Positions 23,625-30,646 of a DNA stretch of 30,646 nucleotides are shown here, in pieces. This DNA comes from CAWCTB01 sp963798275 (lineage in GTDB: Bacteria > Acidobacteriota > Terriglobia > Terriglobales > Acidobacteriaceae). The notes beneath the pieces are model-generated. The model did not search any database. It was not told the origin of the DNA and was given only the letters and a program-made list of their open reading frames with translations. The DNA lies in assembly GCA_963798275.1 (NCBI GenBank), contig CAWCTB010000026.1, positions 1-30,646 of the forward strand, written 5' to 3'. Position 1 is the first letter of the stretch, and every line of letters begins with the position of its first letter. Made by a program: the position numbers and the translations under genes.

Positions 23625-25155
23625 CAACCCAATCCCGCGTCTCGAATTCACGGTAGTTTGACTCCAGCTTCCATTGCAGACGGGCCTTCTCGCTGCCATC
23701 GAGGAATTTCTGGCAACGCGCCGAGGCCAGCTTCGCTCCCGCGCGGTCGCCGGCACATTCGGGAACCGGCACGAAGGTCTTCGGGTTGCGCCAGAGGCTG
23801 GCGCCCGGCAGGAACGCGTGCTCGAGGCTGGTGCGCGCCATGTTCTTCAGATCGGCGTAGGTAAGGTCCTGCTCGTCGATACCCTTCAGGTATTCATGCG
23901 TCATGTCGGAGCGGGCGACGCCCTCATCGTCGGTGGCCAGGGCCAGGGGAACTCCGGCGCGCATGTACAGGTGCAGGGGATGCTGTTTGCCGGAGACGCC
24001 CAGAATCACGTCGTTGCTGGTGAGACAGGCCTCGAGCATAACATTGCGCTGGGCCATCTCGCGCATGAGCTGTTGCGGTTGCGTCTCGCTCATTACATCG
24101 ACCCCATGTCCAATGCGCTCGGCGTGCGCGATTTCAACCGAGTCTCGGATGTGGAAGCGCAGGCCCTCCGGCGGCACCATGCCATAAGCCAGTTCTCCGG
24201 CGTGCAAGGCGATGTGCACTTTGGGGTAGAGGCCGTGCAGGTACTGCAGCATGCGCATGTGGGCGAGAAAGTCGTGCATGGGAACGTAGTAGTCTTCGGG
24301 CATCACCAGGTTGAGCCCGACAAAGCGGGGATCGACGCCGGCCAGATGGAAGCCGAGCAGCATCTGCGCGAACACGATGTCCTTGGGCCGGCCACGACCC
24401 ACCTGGAAGAGATAGCGCTGGGGTATCTGACAACCAGGATCGGCGTCAGGCTTGCCGCAGTGGAGCAGGTCATTGCGTTCGGCTTCGGCCTGGTCTAGCT
24501 GCTGGCGGGCTTCGGCAATCGCCTGGTCCATGCCATTTTCCATCAATTGCTTCTGCATCTGGACGAGGTCGTCGCTCCAGGGAGTCTTTTGCACCATGTC
24601 TTTGAAGGCCGCTCCGGTGGGAGTAAGCATGAGTTCCTGATAAACCTCTCCCTGGGAGGCCGCACGGGTTGCGGTTTCGGCCAGCATCCCGCCGGTTTTG
24701 CCTTGGGTGCCCGCACCAAACTTGTCGAAGGTGTCGAAGAAGTGGTCGTGGCCGGACTGTCCCGACAACTTCCAGTCGCGCATGGAGAAGGCGTCGATCA
24801 TGTTGCGGTACAGGACGGGGTCGCTGAGCGCGTTGGCGGCGGGAATGGCGTTGCTCATGCCCTTGCAGGGAGGTGCGATGAGTTGCCGAGAGATGGGATC
24901 GACGCAGTCGTCCATCTCGACGGCCCAGTTAATGATCGATTCGGCGTAAATGGCGCCGCTGAGATGGACGTGCACATCGGCGCCCTTGGGCATTTCGCGA
25001 ACGAACGCCAACAGCAGCCCAGGGTTCTTGCGGACGCTCTCCAGGTAGCGAGCGGCGCGCGCCTCCTGGGGCGTTGTGGCCGCCACAGCCCCGGAGGTCA
25101 ACAGGGCCAGAACAATCGACAAGCAAATTGTCAGACGATAAGAGGAGCGGCGCAC
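23590..25155 (-). CDS. Exported adenosine deaminase-like protein (ADGF/ADA2-like)
   Basis: A 521-residue amidohydrolase with all ADA landmarks: ADVHVHLSGA (zinc H62, H64), HAGE with the proton-relay Glu, AERIGHGVDV and ATDDEGVAR. The GTG at 25155 is chosen because GGAGG sits seven bases upstream and it yields a signal peptide (RLTICLSIVLALLTSGAVA); the longer frame to 25476 overlaps hpt and has no such features. Length over 500, an export signal and an inserted Cys-containing region around residues 87-100 and 225-240 match ADGF/ADA2-type enzymes rather than cytoplasmic Add (about 340). It would turn extracellular (deoxy)adenosine into inosine for uptake. Convergent with cdd, divergent from hpt. 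Confidence 0.88.
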   Translation of the reverse strand: MRRSSYRLTICLSIVLALLTSGAVAATTPQEARAARYLESVRKNPGLLLAFVREMPKGADVHVHLSGAIYAESIINWAVEMDDCVDPISRQLIAPPCKGMSNAIPAANALSDPVLYRNMIDAFSMRDWKLSGQSGHDHFFDTFDKFGAGTQGKTGGMLAETATRAASQGEVYQELMLTPTGAAFKDMVQKTPWSDDLVQMQKQLMENGMDQAIAEARQQLDQAEAERNDLLHCGKPDADPGCQIPQRYLFQVGRGRPKDIVFAQMLLGFHLAGVDPRFVGLNLVMPEDYYVPMHDFLAHMRMLQYLHGLYPKVHIALHAGELAYGMVPPEGLRFHIRDSVEIAHAERIGHGVDVMSETQPQQLMREMAQRNVMLEACLTSNDVILGVSGKQHPLHLYMRAGVPLALATDDEGVARSDMTHEYLKGIDEQDLTYADLKNMARTSLEHAFLPGASLWRNPKTFVPVPECAGDRAGAKLASARCQKFLDGSEKARLQWKLESNYREFETRDWVVTAGSSRAAAP

Positions 25156-25291
25156 GCTAAGGCCTCCGGGAGAAAAGGTTGTCAGGGAAGAATCTCCGGC
25201 ATCATACCAGCCGCAGCGGGTGCTGGGTAGTTGAAGTTCTGCCCTGCATTCTCTACTATCCGTGTTTCTCCAAATCGCGTTGGGTGAGGCC

Positions 25292-25813
25292 GTGGAAAAG
25301 CTGCGAGTGCTGATTACCCGCGAGCAGATCGCGCGAAAGGTCGAGGAGATGGGCCGGCGAATCAGCCAGGATTTCGCCGGTGAGCCAGTGGTGCTGGTCG
25401 GGGTGCTGAAGGGGGCGACGATCTTCCTGGCCGATCTGGCACGAACGATCAGCCTGGATGCGACCTTCGATTTCATTGCGGTTTCCAGTTACGGCAACAG
25501 CCGGCAGCAGAGCGGGGAAGTGAAGCTGGTGAGAGACATTGACCAGTCGGTGGAAGGGAAGAATATCATCCTGGTGGAGGACATCCTGGACACGGGGCTG
25601 ACGTTGACGTATCTGAAAGGCCTGCTGCTGGCGCATCATCCGAAGGCGGTGAAGATAGCCGCGCTGCTGGACAAAACGTCACGGCGCATCGCGCCGATTC
25701 AAGGCGACTACGTCGGCTTCGAGATTCCCGACGAGTTCGTGGTGGGCTACGGGTTGGACTATGCGGAACGATACCGCAACCTGCCCGACGTTTGTGTTTT
25801 GGAGTCTGAGTAA
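25292..25813 (+). CDS. hpt: Hypoxanthine phosphoribosyltransferase
   Basis: Salvages hypoxanthine (and probably guanine) with PRPP to nucleotides. The 173-residue product has VLVGVLKGATIFLADLAR, FIAVSSYGNSR, the PRPP motif IILVEDILDTGLTL and VVGYGLDYAERYRNLP near the end. I set the start at GTG 25292, aligning with the family start before VLITREQI; the frame is open from GTG 25262, which gives 183 residues, and neither has a clear ribosome-binding site. deoC follows 25 bp downstream. Divergent from the adenosine deaminase gene, so 25156-25291 may hold two promoters. Confidence 0.93.
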   Translation: MEKLRVLITREQIARKVEEMGRRISQDFAGEPVVLVGVLKGATIFLADLARTISLDATFDFIAVSSYGNSRQQSGEVKLVRDIDQSVEGKNIILVEDILDTGLTLTYLKGLLLAHHPKAVKIAALLDKTSRRIAPIQGDYVGFEIPDEFVVGYGLDYAERYRNLPDVCVLESE

Positions 25814-25838
25814 AAGGCGCGTAAGATTTTCTTTTCCT

Positions 25839-26564
25839 ATGTCATCGAACTCATTTGTCTCTTCTGGTGCGGCGCCGGTTCTGGAGAGCGACTGGCGCAG
25901 CGCGGCCCAAATCATCGACCACACGCTGCTCAGTCCACAAGCCACCCGCCAACAGGTGATCGAGCTGTGCTCTGAGGCGGTGCAATATGGCTTTTTCTCG
26001 GTCATGGTGAACCCGGCCAATGTGGCGCTCGCGGCGGCCCGGGTGCATGGCAGCGCTGTCAGGGTGGGCACCGTGGTGGGTTTCCCGCTGGGCGCCAACC
26101 TGACGGTGACCAAGATCGCGGAAGCCGAAGCCGTGCTGCGCGACGGCGCCCATGAACTCGACATGGTGATCAATATTGGCGCGCTGAAGTCGGGCGACAG
26201 GGTGCTGGTGCGAAGCGAGATGCACAGCCTGGCCGAGATGGCCCATCATCACGGGGCGATCCTGAAGGCCATCCTGGAAAATGCGCTGCTCACCCAAGGC
26301 GAGAAGATTCTGGCCTGCGCGCTGGCGGTCGAAGCCGGCGTTGACTTCGTGAAGACCTCCACCGGGTTTGCCAGCTCGGGCGCGACGGCCGCGGACGTCG
26401 CCTTGATGCGTGGGGTGGTTGGACACAAGATCGGAGTTAAAGCCGCCGGAGGCATCCGCACCGCAGCGCAGTTCAGCGAGATGGTGGAGGCGGGGGCGAA
26501 CCGCATCGGGGCCAGTGCGAGCATTGCGATTGTGCGGGAAATGGGCGCTCCGGCAGACCTATAA
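25839..26564 (+). CDS. deoC: Deoxyribose-phosphate aldolase
   Basis: Cleaves 2-deoxyribose 5-phosphate to glyceraldehyde 3-phosphate and acetaldehyde. 241 residues from the ATG at 25839; the upstream frame extension lies within hpt. IIDHTLLSPQAT, the Schiff-base lysine at about K172 in GVDFVKTSTGF, the second lysine in GVKAAGGIRT, and a terminal GASASIAIVRE are all present. It lets the cell burn the sugar of deoxynucleosides imported by its neighbour. The ATG follows a pyrimidine stretch without a Shine-Dalgarno site, so it is likely coupled to hpt. Confidence 0.95.
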   Translation: MSSNSFVSSGAAPVLESDWRSAAQIIDHTLLSPQATRQQVIELCSEAVQYGFFSVMVNPANVALAAARVHGSAVRVGTVVGFPLGANLTVTKIAEAEAVLRDGAHELDMVINIGALKSGDRVLVRSEMHSLAEMAHHHGAILKAILENALLTQGEKILACALAVEAGVDFVKTSTGFASSGATAADVALMRGVVGHKIGVKAAGGIRTAAQFSEMVEAGANRIGASASIAIVREMGAPADL

Positions 26565-26658
26565 CCATGAACCAGCATCGAATGGCGGTTGCAATCTTCA
26601 GCAACCATTGTGCCGTCTGCGCAAGCGGCCGATGGGCCGCGGAGGTCCAGGAGCGATC

Positions 26659-27906
26659 ATGCAGCGGCTGATCGGCTTGCTGGGGATCCTCGCTATTCTT
26701 GTCGCCGCGTACCTTGTCTCAACCGACCGAAAAGCCATCCGCAAGCGAACCGTGGTGGTGGGACTGACACTGCAGTTCCTGTTCGCGATTCTGGTGCTGC
26801 GGGTGAGCGTGGGACAGCGGGTGATGTACGCCGCCGGGGCCGCGGTCACCACTCTGCTGAACTACTCCTTTGCCGGGTCGGAGTTCCTCTTCGGCGACCT
26901 GGGCAGCAAGATGTCGAAGTTCGGTTTCATATTCGCCTTCCAGGTGCTGCCGACCATCATCTTCATCGCGGCGTTTTTCGCCATCCTCTATTACTACGGC
27001 GTGATGCAGTTCATCATTCGGCAATTTGCCAAGGTAATGATGCGCTTCATGGGGGCAAGCGGAGTGGAGTCGACGAACGTGGCGGCCAGCATCTTCATGG
27101 GGCAGACGGAAGCTCCTCTGACGATCAGGCCCTTCCTGCCGAAGGTGACGCAGTCGGAGCTGATGACCATCATGACCAGCGGGATGGCCCACGTCTCCGG
27201 CGGCATCATGGGGGCGTACATTCTCAGCGGAGTGGAGGCGCGCCACCTGCTGACGGCGGTGATCATGACCGCGCCGGGGACGATCCTGATTGCGAAGATG
27301 ATGGTGCCTGAGACAGAGGAGACGCTGAGCGCTGACTCCAAGGTCATCCAGGCGGCCGAGTTCGACACGAAGGAGAGCAACGTTCTCGATGCGGCCGCGA
27401 AGGGCACGACCGACGGACTGCACTTGGCGCTCAACGTGGCCGCGATGCTGATCTCGTTCCTGGCGTTGATCGCTCTGATCAACGGGATACTGGGCGGCAT
27501 TCACGGTTTTCTGGCGGCCCACGGCTTTCGCTGGTTTCCCTCGCAACTGCAGACGATCCTGGGGGCGATCTTCGCCCCGGTGGCGTGGCTGATCGGCGTG
27601 CCGTGGCACGACTGTCCGGCGATCGGCAACCTGCTGGGCACGCGCATGGCTCTCAACGAGCTGGTGGCCTTCACCATGCTGGGAGCGCAGAAGGCGGTGC
27701 TCGATCCCCGGTCGTTCACCATTGCGACCTATGCGCTGTGCGGCTTCGCCAACTTCAGCTCCATCGGAATGCAGATTGGTGGACTGAGCGCGCTGGCCCC
27801 CAATCGGCGGCACGACCTGGCGAAGCTGGGATTCCGCGCCATGATCGCGGGGACGCTGGCCAATCTCATGTCGGCCAGCATCGTGGGGATTCTGCTGCGG
27901 CAGTGA
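26659..27906 (+). CDS. nupC: Concentrative nucleoside transporter (CNT family)
   Basis: A cation-coupled nucleoside importer. 415 residues from the ATG at 26659 with AGGAG six bases upstream; the frame is open back to 26410 but that part overlaps deoC. The N-terminal domain begins at the first helices (LIGLLGILAILVAAYLV). The core has SIFMGQTEAPLTIRPFLPKV, GMAHVSGGIMGAYI and the C-terminal domain GALTICGFANFSSIG-like ALCGFANFSSIGMQIGGL, which carries the substrate-binding residues. About ten membrane segments are seen. Which nucleosides it prefers cannot be inferred. It lies 94 bp after deoC. Confidence 0.94.
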   Translation: MQRLIGLLGILAILVAAYLVSTDRKAIRKRTVVVGLTLQFLFAILVLRVSVGQRVMYAAGAAVTTLLNYSFAGSEFLFGDLGSKMSKFGFIFAFQVLPTIIFIAAFFAILYYYGVMQFIIRQFAKVMMRFMGASGVESTNVAASIFMGQTEAPLTIRPFLPKVTQSELMTIMTSGMAHVSGGIMGAYILSGVEARHLLTAVIMTAPGTILIAKMMVPETEETLSADSKVIQAAEFDTKESNVLDAAAKGTTDGLHLALNVAAMLISFLALIALINGILGGIHGFLAAHGFRWFPSQLQTILGAIFAPVAWLIGVPWHDCPAIGNLLGTRMALNELVAFTMLGAQKAVLDPRSFTIATYALCGFANFSSIGMQIGGLSALAPNRRHDLAKLGFRAMIAGTLANLMSASIVGILLRQ

Positions 27907-28248
27907 GGACAGTGAATCGTAAATAGCGGATAGCATTCCACCCGGACTTTCTCCTGACAGCCGTGGGGCCGGCGCCAGCGGTCTACTGGACCATCCGCTA
28001 ACCCCCAACCACCATCCACTGTCTTCCTCACACTGCCTTGTGACCTCCGCACTAGTGGGAGAACCCAACTGGGCAGAAGCTTAAGTGTTGGAGCCGGCCA
28101 ACGGCTCCTGCGCGTGTGTGTGCGCTGATATCGAGGCTCCCACCCAAGGCTAACCAGGCATTTACAACGGCGAAAGTTTTCGCGCGTGTAGACTGGGGTC
28201 CGGACCCGACCGCCGCACTCGTCTGCGTGCATTCATACGGAGGCCGTC
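27907..28248. other. 342-bp intergenic region before maeB
   Basis: No gene I can support. It contains a short hairpin, GGAGCCG ... CGGCTCC (28090-28096 with 28102-28108), without a T run, and GGAGG at 28239-28243, five bases before the maeB ATG, as its ribosome-binding site. No clear promoter pair or terminator for nupC was found. Confidence 0.6.
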
Positions 28249-30554
28249 ATGTCAGTTACCAAGCAGGAAGCACTCGACTACCACCAGGGAACCCGGCCGG
28301 GCAAGGTGGAAGTCGTTTCCAGCAAGCCCTGTCTCACCCAACGCGATCTCAGCCTTGCCTACACTCCCGGCGTCGCCGCAGCCGTGCCTGGAGATCGAGA
28401 AGAATCCGCAGGACGCGTACAAGTACACCGCCAAGGGAAACCTGGTAGCCGTGGTCACCAATGGCACCGCGGTGCTGGGCCTCGGCGATATCGGTGCGCT
28501 GGCCGGCAAGCCGGTGATGGAAGGGAAGGGCGTCCTGTTCAAAAGGTTCGCCGACATCGACGTGTTCGACATCGAACTGGACACCCACAATCCGGATGAG
28601 ATCATCAAGGCCTGCCAGTTGCTGGAGCCGACGTTTGGCGGAATCAACCTGGAAGACATCAAGGCGCCGGAATGTTTCTACATCGAAGAGACGCTGAAGA
28701 AGACGATGAAGATTCCGGTCTTCCACGATGACCAGCACGGAACGGCGATCATCTCGGGCGCCGCGCTGATCAACGCTCTCGACATCGTGGGCAAACGAAT
28801 CGACCAGGTGAAAATCGTAGTCAATGGCGCCGGGGCGGCGGGCATCGCCTGCGCCGAGCACTACGTCGCGCTGGGTGCGAAGCGCGATAACGTCACCCTG
28901 TGCGATACCAAGGGCGTGGTTTACAAGGGCCGCAAGGAGGGAATGAATCCCTACAAGGAACGCTTTGCCAGGGAGACGCCGCTGCGTACGCTGGCGGAGG
29001 CGGCCAAGGACGCTGACGTTCTTCTCGGGCTCTCCGTCAAGGGCGCTTTTACGCCGGAGATGATTCGTGCGCTGGCTCCCCGGCCGATGGTGTTTGCCAT
29101 GGCAAACCCCGATCCCGGAGATCACCTACGACGAGGCCACGCGCGGTGCGGGACGACATCATCATGGCTACCGGACGTTCCGACTATCCCAACCAGGTGA
29201 ACAACGTGCTGGGATTCCCGTTCATCTTCCGCGGGGCGCTCGATGTGCACGCCACGACCATCAACGAGGAGATGAAGCTGGCCGCTACGCGACGCTCTGG
29301 CGGCGCTGGCGAAGGAAGATGTGCCGGATTCCGTCTGCCGGGCATATGGCGTCGAACGCATGAAGTTTGGCCCGGACTACATTATTCCGAAGCCGTTCGA
29401 TCCGCGCGTGCTGGTGTGGGAAGCGGTCGCCGTGGCCAAGGCCGCGATGGAAACCGGCGTGGCGCAGAACCCGGTGGACCTGGACCGAGTATCGCGAGCA
29501 ACTGGAACGCAGGCTGGGCAAGGCGCATGAACTGATGCGCATCATGATTCACAAGGCGCAGGCGAACCCCAAACGCGTCGTCTTTCCCGAGGGCGACGCA
29601 CGAGAAGATCCTGCGCGCCTGCCACGTGCTGATCGAGGAGAAGATCGCGCTGCCGATACTGCTGGGTCGGAGCCACGAAGATCGAGCAGGCGGCGGCCGA
29701 TTTGGGGATTTCCTTGGACGGAGCGCAGATTGTGGAACCGGCGACCTCTCCGCGGTGGCGAGCAGTATGTCCACGAGCTGTACCAGTTGCGGCAGCGCCA
29801 TGGGGTGACCTACGCTGGCGCCGAAGAATTGATGAACAAGAGCAACATCTTCGGGTCGATGATGGTGCGCATGGGCGACGCCGATGCGTTGGTGTCGGGA
29901 GTTACGCAGAATTATCCCGACACCATCCGCCCGGCGCTGCAGGTCATCGGCGTGCGCGAAGGCATTCACAAAGTCTCGGGGGTGTATCTGATCATCACGC
30001 GCAAGGGTGACCTGTTCTTCCTGGCCGACGCTACCGTGAACATCGAACCGACGGCGGAGGATCTGGCGGAAATTGCGCTGTGTACCGCCCAGGAGGCGCG
30101 CCGCTTCGACGTGGAGCCGCGGGTTGCCATGCTGTCCTTCTCCACCTTCGGCAGTACGCGGCATCCCCTGTGCGACAAGGTGCGCAAGGCGGTGGAACTG
30201 GTGCACTATGCCGATCCGACGCTGATCGTCGACGGCGAGGTGCAGGCGGACATCGCCGTGCAGCCGAAGATGCTGGAAGAGTTTTCCCGTTCATCGCCGC
30301 TGAAGGGCGGGGCGAATGTGCTGGTCTTCCCCGATCTGCAGTCGTGCAATATCGCCTGCAAGCTGCTGGCGACGATCGGCGGAGGAGAAACGGTGGGACC
30401 GATTCTGTCGGGAATGGCCAAGCCGGTGCACCTGCTGCAGCGGGGCGCTGAGGTGGAGGACATCGTCAACATGACGACCATCGCGGTAGTGGACGCTCAA
30501 GACCTGAGCGCCATGCCGCCAAGGCGGGTGCGGGCGGCGGCGGCCGTGAGCTAG
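28249..30554 (+). CDS. maeB: NADP-type malic enzyme-phosphotransacetylase fusion (frame-disrupted)
   Basis: Decarboxylates malate to pyruvate. MaeB has an N-terminal malic domain, an NAD(P)-binding domain and a C-terminal phosphotransacetylase-like regulatory domain, together about 760 residues; this span fits. Segments in order: TKQEALDYHQ and AYTPGVA; PCLEIEKNPQDAYKYTAKGN with FHDDQHGTAIIS and NGAGAAGIACAE; MATGRSDYPNQVNNVLGFP; ERMKFGPDYIIPKPFDPRV; KRVVFPEGD; IALPILLGR; then the unbroken PTA part from about 29760 (YAGAEELMNKSNIFGSMM to the end). Eight frame changes near 28380, 29117, 29145, 29291, 29482, 29598, 29669 and 29755 are each repaired by deleting one base. As read no full protein is possible. 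The last gene, followed by a terminator. Confidence 0.85.
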
Positions 30555-30582
30555 ACACGCTTGTCACAGCGGTAACGTCCAG

Positions 30583-30611
30583 GGGCGTACCCATTCGGGC
30601 GCGCCCTTTTT
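30583..30611 (+). terminator. Intrinsic terminator after maeB
   Basis: GGGCGTACCC and GGGCGCGCCC pair around an ATTC loop (one wobble, one mismatch) and are followed directly by TTTTT. It begins 28 bases after the maeB stop codon. Confidence 0.75.
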
Positions 30612-30646
30612 GTTGCTGCCGGGATGGCCGAGCAGTGGGGGACAGT

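Noticed and set aside
26587..26606. GGTTGC...GCAACC hairpin between deoC and nupC as a terminator
   Set aside because: Only six base pairs, eight-base loop and no T run.
26567..26671. A 34-codon frame (MNQHRMAVAIFSNHCAVCAS...) between deoC and nupC overlapping the nupC start
   Set aside because: No ribosome-binding site and no recognisable pattern; likely chance frame in the 94-bp gap.
26719..28068. 449-codon frame opposite nupC running into the intergenic region
   Set aside because: His/Arg/Gln-rich composition, no domain, and the plus-strand transporter is unambiguous.
28378..29757. Programmed frameshifting in maeB
   Set aside because: Eight shifts in one gene without slippery sites or pseudoknots are implausible; sequence errors explain them better.

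Overview
The window is a dense, GC-rich bacterial chromosome segment with about 33 protein genes on both strands. I see no rRNA, tRNA, CRISPR array, phage genes or transposase. The gene content, the GTG/TTG starts, and the small GGCTAAAGCC / GGCCTGAAGGCC palindromes between genes suggest a soil Acidobacteriota (Terriglobia-like). That assignment is an inference from protein flavour, not proven here.

Layout. 1-2 kb (minus): a 40-residue basic protein, an NAD-type isocitrate dehydrogenase with a frame-disrupted N-terminus, and NrdR. 2.2-3.1 kb (minus): two adjacent TIR-domain genes, one intact and one frame-disrupted. 3.1-4.9 kb: a membrane acyltransferase facing a lone RsbW-type kinase. 5.2-7.7 kb (plus): molybdate transporter modABC with overlapping start/stop codons. 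8-9 kb: a membrane-anchored protein of unknown function, ending in a strong terminator. 9.1-15 kb (plus): housekeeping genes thrC-thrB, cca, a DUF721/DciA-like gene and gatC-gatA. 15-19.3 kb (minus): an AT-richer hypothetical membrane protein, an FmdE-family protein, an exported protein and a membrane-tethered serine hydrolase. 19.4-22.7 kb (plus): a family 2 glycosyltransferase and the ergothioneine pair egtB-egtD. 22.9-27.9 kb: a small membrane protein and a nucleoside-salvage set (cytidine deaminase, exported adenosine deaminase-like protein, hypoxanthine phosphoribosyltransferase, deoxyribose-phosphate aldolase, concentrative nucleoside transporter). 28.2-30.6 kb (plus): a malic enzyme-phosphotransacetylase fusion, heavily frame-disrupted as read, followed by a terminator.

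Three things stand out. (1) A 120-bp element at 252-371 has near-perfect 16-bp inverted ends and a TTAG duplication. It looks like a non-autonomous IS5-type miniature element and sits exactly on a stop codon. A diverged relative lies at the stop codon of another gene at about 4382-4521. (2) The tandem TIR genes are the best candidate for an immune or NAD-signalling module. (3) Single-base gains of frame occur in patches (icd, TIR gene, dciA-like gene, maeB). Almost all are repaired by deleting one base, and conserved motifs are intact on both sides. This looks more like local consensus errors than gene decay, and it makes several protein calls provisional.
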